A stretch of 64,000 nt of DNA from Ustilaginoidea virens. Taxonomy: Eukaryota; Ascomycota; Sordariomycetes; Hypocreales; Clavicipitaceae. Within the stretch, counting starts at the first letter, position 1, and every line of letters starts with the position of its first letter. A program made the translations under genes and the position numbers. The stretch lies in contig NC_057318.1 of NCBI RefSeq assembly GCF_000687475.1, forward strand, positions 4,650,001-4,714,000. The letters run 5' to 3'. Below the pieces are notes generated by a model that was not told the DNA's origin, made no database searches, and saw nothing but the letters and a program-made list of their open reading frames with translations. This document shows, in pieces, positions 57,186 through 64,000 of the stretch.

Positions 57186-60100
57186 CAGGGCCCAGGCAGC
57201 GCGTCTGACTCTGGTCCTTGTTTATCTCGATTCACCCTCTGTCCCGTACTTGTTCCCTTTTTATTTTTTTTATGGGCCTATTTTCTTTTTTTCTTTATTT
57301 CTTTATTTCTTTGTTTTCTTTTTTCTTTCTCCCCCCCCCCCCCCCCCCCCCGTTCTTCTCTTCTCTCTCTCTCTAGTCTAGGGCCACCTTCTCTGGCTCG
57401 CATCCCGCGCCGTTTGCGGCAGGGATCCCTCAATGCGCGACGCAGCATGCGCATCGCATCGCATCGCATCGCATCGCATCGCGCTCGGGGCTGCACTGCA
57501 GCACTCCCGGGTGGCATGGGCACCATCCCCCGTCGTTGGCTTGCTTTTGTCTGCCGCGTCGCGCTCGCGCTTCTCGATCCTCTTGGTTGGGAAGCTGCGC
57601 TGCGGGCCTGCGTCGGTGTCGATATGGGCGTGCCCGCTCCGTACAAACCTCGAGATGAGCGACTGCGTGACGAGAAATTGCTGTTCCCGTCGCATTGTGC
57701 ATGGGGGATGGATGTTGAAATTGCGTTGCCGCAGCCACGTTGTCTGCCTGTCTTCCTCTCTTGTTTGCTTTCTTGCTTCCTTGCTTCCCTGCTCTCCGGA
57801 AAGGGCCGGGGTGCGTGCTTGCTTTTGTGTGTCTTCGGCGGCCGCAAAGTCTAAAATGTCCCTCGGGCCGGCACAACATCATGTCTCGAAAGGGGTTTGG
57901 GCTCTCGTGGCATCAATTCCACCAGGTTGACGATGTGAATGAAATGTTTGCTTTGCTACTCATGCTTGTCCAGCTTGCCCAGCTTGTCCAGCATTGCCGT
58001 GGTTTGCCTTGTCCTAGCCTCGTAAAGTTGGCGATAACACCGCAGGGAAAACTCCCCAAGTCTCGTATGCAGGCGGACAACCCACGTGCCGGTTTCTGCG
58101 CAAGTCCTCCTCCCATCATCTGCCCGTATCACCTCACACGGGCCTCCCCCCGCTACATCTCCTTGCTCGTCTTCCCTCGCACAACGTGCTGCCTGGTCCG
58201 GAAAGTTGGGAAAAGAAGGTGGTGCAAAGGTTCAAAAGCCTCATCGCGCCCCTCGGCTGACCCTGGGGCACCGTTCCCCTTCCAAACCTGCCGGCTGGAT
58301 CAAAGGGGCCATCGTGACACAGGGGACACGGCGGAATAAAATACGGGATCCTGTACTCGGTGGCACTTTGCCAAAATCGGGTTAAAAGCAACCACCTTGG
58401 ATCTTGTCCCCTCGTCTCGCTCGCTGCCGAAGAATCCGATGAATGCTTTTCCCTCTCCCTTTTAGACAAGGAGGGGGCGTGGCACAAGACGCCATCGATG
58501 TGAGCTGTGCTGTGCTGTGCTGTGCTGTGCTGAACGAGGGCATTCGCCTTTCTTGTATTTTCCGCAGCGAAGGCGATACTGCGTCGTGAGTGTATATTTC
58601 AAGTGAAATCCCGCTCGGCGCTCGCCCGGGACGGAAAGACGACGAATCCAACGCAACAACGTGGTGATGGCCAAGCCAAGTTAAAGCTGATGTCCAAGAC
58701 TCGGCAGGCAAACGCGTGTCCGCCGCTTCCTGCTTCCTCTTGCTAGTCAAAGTCACATATAGAGCCGTAGCTGTGATGGAGATGACTTTGAGCGAGATTG
58801 AGACCCCCCGCCCCCCGTGGTTTTTCGCATCAGCCATGAGGACGGTATGTACGGCGAAAACGACTACAAACCGGTCTTGAAAAAAAAAAAAAAAAAAGGA
58901 AAAAGACTGCAAGAGCCGACGAGTTTCATGGCCAAGCTCCGTCGTTTTGTGTGTCCATCTTGGCTTCACCTCGTACCAACGAAAAACCCTTGCTTTTGCG
59001 CACCCTTTCCGTCACACCCTCCTCCACCTGCATCTCCAACGCCGCCCTGGTAACGTGCTCCCTCATGCTAAACTGCTGCAGTTTGCATTTCCGCAATATA
59101 GCCAGCCCTGTGTGCCATGCTGGGGTTGCGCTGGGGTTTCGCTGGGGCAAGGCTTTTGTGAGCTCATCAACCAATAGCCTCAAACCACCCAGAAGTACAG
59201 AGTAGGCCTGTGCTAGAAATGCAACGGCGTTGATTTTGGTTGAGACGAGGGCAACTGGTTTATCCCTTCCATCCCTACGATTGGTGACAACATGCATGTA
59301 ATCGACTTGTGACGTAACCTCTGCTTTCTCTGCTTTTCACAGCGCAGGTAAAGAGGCGTCCTGTGCCGGCTTCGGCTTGCCGCAGCTATTGCTCGCATGA
59401 TCGTTACCTAGACAGACGGTATGGTAAATACTTGTCAGGACATGTCAGAGGCTAAAGCCGCTGCTGGGACCTATCGTCGTTCCTAGTTCGACAAGTGTGT
59501 TGTAATCAAAATGATGCTCAATAGCTTGACAAGCAAAGTATATGGAGCAAATCACCGTCAGCACCTGCACGTGGAAAAAAACATCATCAAACGAAGTCAG
59601 TATTTTGGGCGGGATATACCTTGACGAATCCGCCGTGACCCCGTTCTATCTACTTGCTTCCACAAGAGGCCGAAACTGCTGCTCCATCATTGAAACGTGC
59701 TTGAGACCAAGGTCTATAACTTTAGGAGCAAACCGTGTCCTGGTCAAGCGTTGGTCGTGTAAGCCCGTCAGACGCGGGCTTGGGTATCATCGGCAAGTTT
59801 TGCAAAGGTCAGTACTATTTAGTAGCACACGGACCAAGTCAGCAAGTTGGCACAAAAGAGCTTATTCAGTATGCCACCATGTATAGGCCAAGACTTGTGC
59901 CTCTACATTCCAACATGTACCAACCTTTTGATGCGTAGAAGGCTGCAATCAAGAAACTGCATATTAATATACTCGGCCGATTGTCTCGGGTTTCTTTCGG
60001 GACTCGCCTTTGAAGGACATGGGGCCGCAAAAGAAGAATGAGAAACAAAATGATGATGGAGAATAGACCTTCCAAATAGTCGTAACAAGGCAAGGTTTGG

Positions 60101-61109
60101 TTCGAGGCGAGGGATAGTTGGGTTCCATTAAGCCTGGTCTTCCGCGTACAACTGTGTACGGCGTACAACTGTGTACGGCTACAAGAGTTCTCTGTCGACA
60201 AAGGATGACAAAAATCCCGACGTTGGACAGCTAGGTGTCCAACCGCCCTCCGATTTCGAGGCATGCTGGTGATATCTGTCCGGGATCGCTGACTACGAAA
60301 ATGCAGAGTCCAGGTGGCATCGGCAGCAGGAAGGTTCATGCTCACTGTCCCGAGATTGCACGACGCGCCAGTCCAATGACATTGCTTTCCCCGTCTAGAT
60401 TAATAGCCGGTATATGATCCACTGGCATGGGTTGGGAGTAGATGTATTTCCGTACAAGGAATGGTAAGCCTTGCTGAACATGAACGCGAATGTTCAGGAT
60501 GGTGTCCGCAATTGATGTCGGCCTTTTATGCGCAACGGTCAATGCATGGGAGCGAGCATATTAAGCCTCGGCAAGGGCAGGCATGTGCAGCAAGCAAGCA
60601 GCGGTGCTATGCCACATATCCTTATAAGGGACGCAAAGAGCAGAGGGTGGGGGGCTGGTAACCTGAACAGCCGGTAGGTAATGTAATGATCGCAGCCGCC
60701 TCTGTGTTCGACCGTGACTCGCATCGAAAATGCCACAAGTCACAGATCTGCCGCCTCTGCACGGTGAGATGCCGTCCGTTGACGTGTACTTGGCCTTTCT
60801 CCTGGTCTCGTCAGTCACTCACTGGCTGTTTCAATGCATGGTGACAGAGGGTGTCTGAGCGTGCTCTCCACGCGCACTGACGGGTCATGATGCTGATGTT
60901 TGTTGACGATGGAAAGCTGACACGGAGCGACGGGTGGCAAGAGGGTCGGGGACGTGAGAAGCGGAAAACAAATGACAACTGGACGAGGTAGGTGTAGTCA
61001 GAGGAAAAGGTTGACTCGGTATGAACCAAGTTGCTTACCCGATTTCTATCCTTGCTGTCAGCCAGGTTAGGTAGGTAGTCAGTGTCTTGCTTGCGTCTTA
61101 CCTGCGTCT

Positions 61110-61215
61110 TGCTTGACTGTCTTGTCAGTGTCTTGTCAGTGTCTTGTCTGTCTGTGTCTTGTGTCTGTGTCTTGTGTGTCTTGTCTGTCTGTGTCTTGTC
61201 TGTCTGTGTCTTGCT
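61110..61215. repeat. GTCTTGTCTGTCTGT imperfect tandem repeat
   Basis: Interleaved GTCTTGTCAGT, GTCTTGTCTGTCTGT and GTCTTGTGTCTGT units. Minus-strand frames read DKTQTDKTQ repeatedly. Confidence 0.8.
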
Positions 61216-62425
61216 TTCGTCGTTGGTTCGGGGTACTGCACATGACTGCTGATTGGCGGAAGCAGCCAGCAGCAATAGGCAGGCAGGCAGGGCAGTGGAC
61301 TGTCGGGCGTGCCTTCTGCTTCCGGGTTTTCAACGGCACAGCGCATGGGCTCCGTACTCGGGGCAGGAAATGAAGGTGGGGCAAAGGGGCAACAGAAGTC
61401 GTCATTGGACTCACACTTTTGAAGTTCAGAAACCTAACGGAGTACCTCTTGTAAAGCATCAGACATGCTCGACCAAGGGATTACGGCGCCGCAGATCATC
61501 ATCGGGCGTCTTTCAATGGGCAAAGTAAAACAGAGCGAACAAAACGAAACAAGAGCAAGACGCGAAGGCGAAGGCCTTGACATTGGTTGGCAGATGGCAT
61601 TATTACTAAAAATGATGGATTTCCACGGCAAAAAGATGGTTTAATTTTAAACCTAATGAAAGTGCTCCCGTATTCGTGCCCTTTGTCTGGTACGAGGAAT
61701 GGCGCGTGTCGTGCGCACGGAGTGCGAGCACATGGTTGACGTGATGGCAGCATCCGTACAAATCAGTCGTGGGTGTATTGCAGTGTATTGCAGTGTGTTG
61801 CAGCGTGTTGCAGTGTGTTGCAGTGTCAGGATTAACCAGTGGCGGCAATCTGTGACAAATCTAGGCACAAAGCATGTGGGGACCTGTTCCTGCAATGAAA
61901 CTCCAATGTTGCCGGGTTTCTGCCACCAGTCCCACGGCCCAACCACCAGGCGCAGGGCTCCCTCGGAGTCCCTCCCCTTCATCCACCTCGTCAGAGCCTG
62001 GATTTCTCCCTTGAAGATGGATGGATACCAGGTTAAGCATTGGGCAGCAGATCTGTTGCGAGGTGCGGGACCTGATCAACGGCGACGGCGTCGCCTGATG
62101 AAAACGTGCAACCTTGATCCGGATACAGTGCTTGCACCTACAAGCCCACGCTAAGTGTTCGATTTCCGGAAAGAAAACGTCCACTGTGGTCTGGCTTGTT
62201 GACATCAACAAAGTTGGCCAGTGCCCTGGGGGCCAACGCCACGTATAGCGTCAAAAACCCCCAGGGCGTCCATCTGCTTACGTCAGTCAATCCAGCTGGT
62301 CAGCCGAAATTCTTACGGACCTTGGCCCCTTGCAGCTGAAGGCTAAAGCTGTTTGACGCCATGTCCCATGCATGACTGGCAGGTTAATGTCTGGTCAATT
62401 GCAATTTGGATTTCGGCACCAACCA

Positions 62426-62597
62426 TACCCTAGGTAGGTACCTGCCTAACGTAGGTAGTACGTAGGTGGGTACCTGGATACCTAATGAGATACCTAATCG
62501 ACAACAGGCGCACCAGCATTCTGGTCTGGTGTGGTGACTCCTTCACTAGGTACCTACATTAGGTACCTTACATAGGTATGTACCTAACCTACCTAAC
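62426..62597. repeat. TACCTAGGTA-type palindromic motif cluster
   Basis: Largest cluster of the family here: at least eight GGTACCT or TACCTA elements in two groups, separated by about 60 bases of ordinary sequence. A smaller GGTTAGGTTAGGTACCTAG element follows at 63003-63022. Confidence 0.75.
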
Positions 62598-64000
62598 GGA
62601 GCACACCCTTACAGCGCGTCAAGGTACAGAGTGCGCAGGTGGTGAATCTTGGTGCTTGCTTGCGCGCCCGTGTCTTGAACGGGCCACTGGCGATCCCTGT
62701 CACAGCCTGGAGGAACAGAGAGAGAGAGGCCTTGGTTGCTCGGCGCTCGCTCGGAATGGCGCGATTGCGTCCGATTTGCGGGGGGCAACGGTTGGTCATC
62801 TCGGCCTGTGTGTTTTGACTGACAAGAACAAGACAACAACAAAAAAACAAAAACAAACAAAAACAAACAAAACAACAACAACAACAAGAAAGTGGGGGAG
62901 AAGGGAAAGAAAAAAGGAGAAGAAGGAGAAACGTAAGAAAAGGAGCCGTCCGAAATGCATCCATGCTTTTGCCAGTCAAATGCAAATGCTCGCCAGATAT
63001 ATAGGTTAGGTTAGGTACCTAGTTAGCTGTTGGACCGAAATTGAACATTAAATGACCCGAATCAACAACCCTGGGCAAATGCCTGCCTTGATGTGGCTGT
63101 GTTGTGATTCCCAAAAGCCACTAGCTCGATCCCAGACGTTGCAAGTTCCATGTCCTATGTCGTTTTATGTCTAGTCCCGCCTGGGTGCATCTGGCCGTTC
63201 TATGTAGCGGCAGTGCCACTGACCGCTAAACGGTTCACTGCCCACCGACCACTGCCCACCGACCACTGACCACTAACATGTCAATACTGACCAAGATCCA
63301 GTCAAGATTGACCGCACCTGTCCCCGAGCGTCCTGGTGCTTAATGTCTGCCTGTGGTCCCCCCCCCCCCCCCCCCCAAAAAAAAGCCGCTGTTGTCCCCT
63401 GTTGGCTCCTCGTGCCAATCCCTCCCTCCACCGCTCAGGGGCTCACCAGTCACAAACATCCAAGCACCAGACGCCTATGTCCAGTCGACACCTGCCGAAA
63501 CCAGAACTCGCATCGCCCGCTGCTTGGCCGCTGAAACCATGAGATAGCGCGCCGTGCGGCCTCACCCATCCCATTGACCCATCAGACATCAGACCGTTGA
63601 CGCTTTTTGACTCGGAACTCGTGCGAATCTGCTCTTCATTGCTTCGTCGAGAAAGCCTCTGGGGCGATTCTTGTTCCCTCTTCCCTCCCCTTCCGCCCCC
63701 CACCGCCGTCCTCTCTGCCCGTGCCCGTCCGGCTGATCGTGCTGGTTGCAATTGACGCAACGCACCTCGTTGTGTCTCGCCGCGCTGAGGACACGACTGA
63801 GGTAACCGTCAATCCGCGTTCGGTTGCTGCGGCACTTGCTTGCGCCGCACCGAACCGCTCACAACATTCCCTCCCCCTCCCCCCCCCCCCCCCCAATCCC
63901 CCTCTGCTGTATCATCGCATCTCGCAGCATCACGCCGCATCACCTTGGCCACGGGAATTGACTGCAACGGTTGTTGATGGTACCTTCGTTGGCCCTTGGT

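Larger units (their letters stand above)
57000..64000. other. gene-free, repeat-rich region, part 3
   Basis: No supported gene. It contains a CACTGCACCG array (57136-57185), GCATC units (about 57450-57482), GTGCT units (about 58505-58530), GTCTTGTCTGTCT arrays (about 61110-61215), TGTATTGCAG-type units (about 61772-61822), a large TACCTAGGTA-type cluster (62426-62597) and C runs (57332, 63360, 63876). The last 300 bases are pyrimidine-rich and could be the promoter or leader of a gene beyond the window. Confidence 0.5.

Noticed and set aside
56766..57854. Open frame of 362 codons, plus strand
   Set aside because: It passes through a C run, T-rich blocks, the CACTGCACCG array and GCATC repeats. 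It has no recognisable domain and its composition comes from the repeats.
1..64000. CRISPR array, prophage, insertion sequence or prokaryotic operon
   Set aside because: The window is fungal nuclear DNA with spliced genes; no direct-repeat/spacer array or intact mobile element was found.

Overview
The window is nuclear DNA of a filamentous ascomycete, most likely a Sordariomycete and probably of the order Hypocreales. Genes are split by short GT-AG introns of about 60-250 bases with CTAAC/CTGAC-type branch sites. The genes are recognisable fungal orthologues: V-ATPase subunit c', the Rho1 exchange factor ROM2, Pal1, Gyp2, PKA, casein kinase 1 and Nse4. The intergenic DNA carries two palindromic short motifs. 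No prokaryotic, viral or organellar features and no intact transposon were seen. All functional names rest on reading the translations by eye; no database search was run.

Layout, left to right. 1-1620: no supported gene, apart from a possible terminal exon at the extreme left edge. 1621-3079 (-): Nse4 kleisin of the Smc5/6 complex. 4662-5530 (+): conserved fungal protein of unknown function. 6166-7026 (-): V-ATPase proteolipid c'. 9678-13565 (+): ROM2-type RhoGEF with DEP, DH, PH and CNH domains. 14688-16108 (-): RecA/Rad51-fold protein lacking a Walker A lysine. 17149-19388 (-): Pal1 morphogenesis protein. 22635-26219 (-): GRAM-TBC-EF-hand Rab GTPase-activating protein (Gyp2 type). 27446-27538 (-): intron-containing tRNA-Glu(UUC). 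29814-31420 (+): PKA catalytic subunit. 32148-33892 (-): tail-anchored inositol polyphosphate 5-phosphatase. 36051-37645 (-): casein kinase 1. 41050-41836 (-) and 42907-44582 (-): two neighbouring genes that share a divergent fungal-specific domain. 44583-64000: about 19.4 kb with no supportable gene, rich in simple repeats and homopolymer runs.

Many of the genes act in polarised growth and signalling: Rho1 activation (ROM2), cell shape and endocytosis (Pal1), Rab and membrane traffic (Gyp2, V-ATPase), phosphoinositide turnover (5-phosphatase), and PKA and CK1. The neighbourhood is not an operon or a biosynthetic cluster, and the shared theme may be chance.

The points most worth a second look are: two palindromic motif families confined to intergenic DNA (TACGGAGTA/TACTCCGTA and TACCTAGGTA), the adjacent paralogous pair at 41-44.6 kb, the 19.4 kb gene-free stretch upstream of that pair, and the RecA-like protein with a degenerate nucleotide-binding loop.
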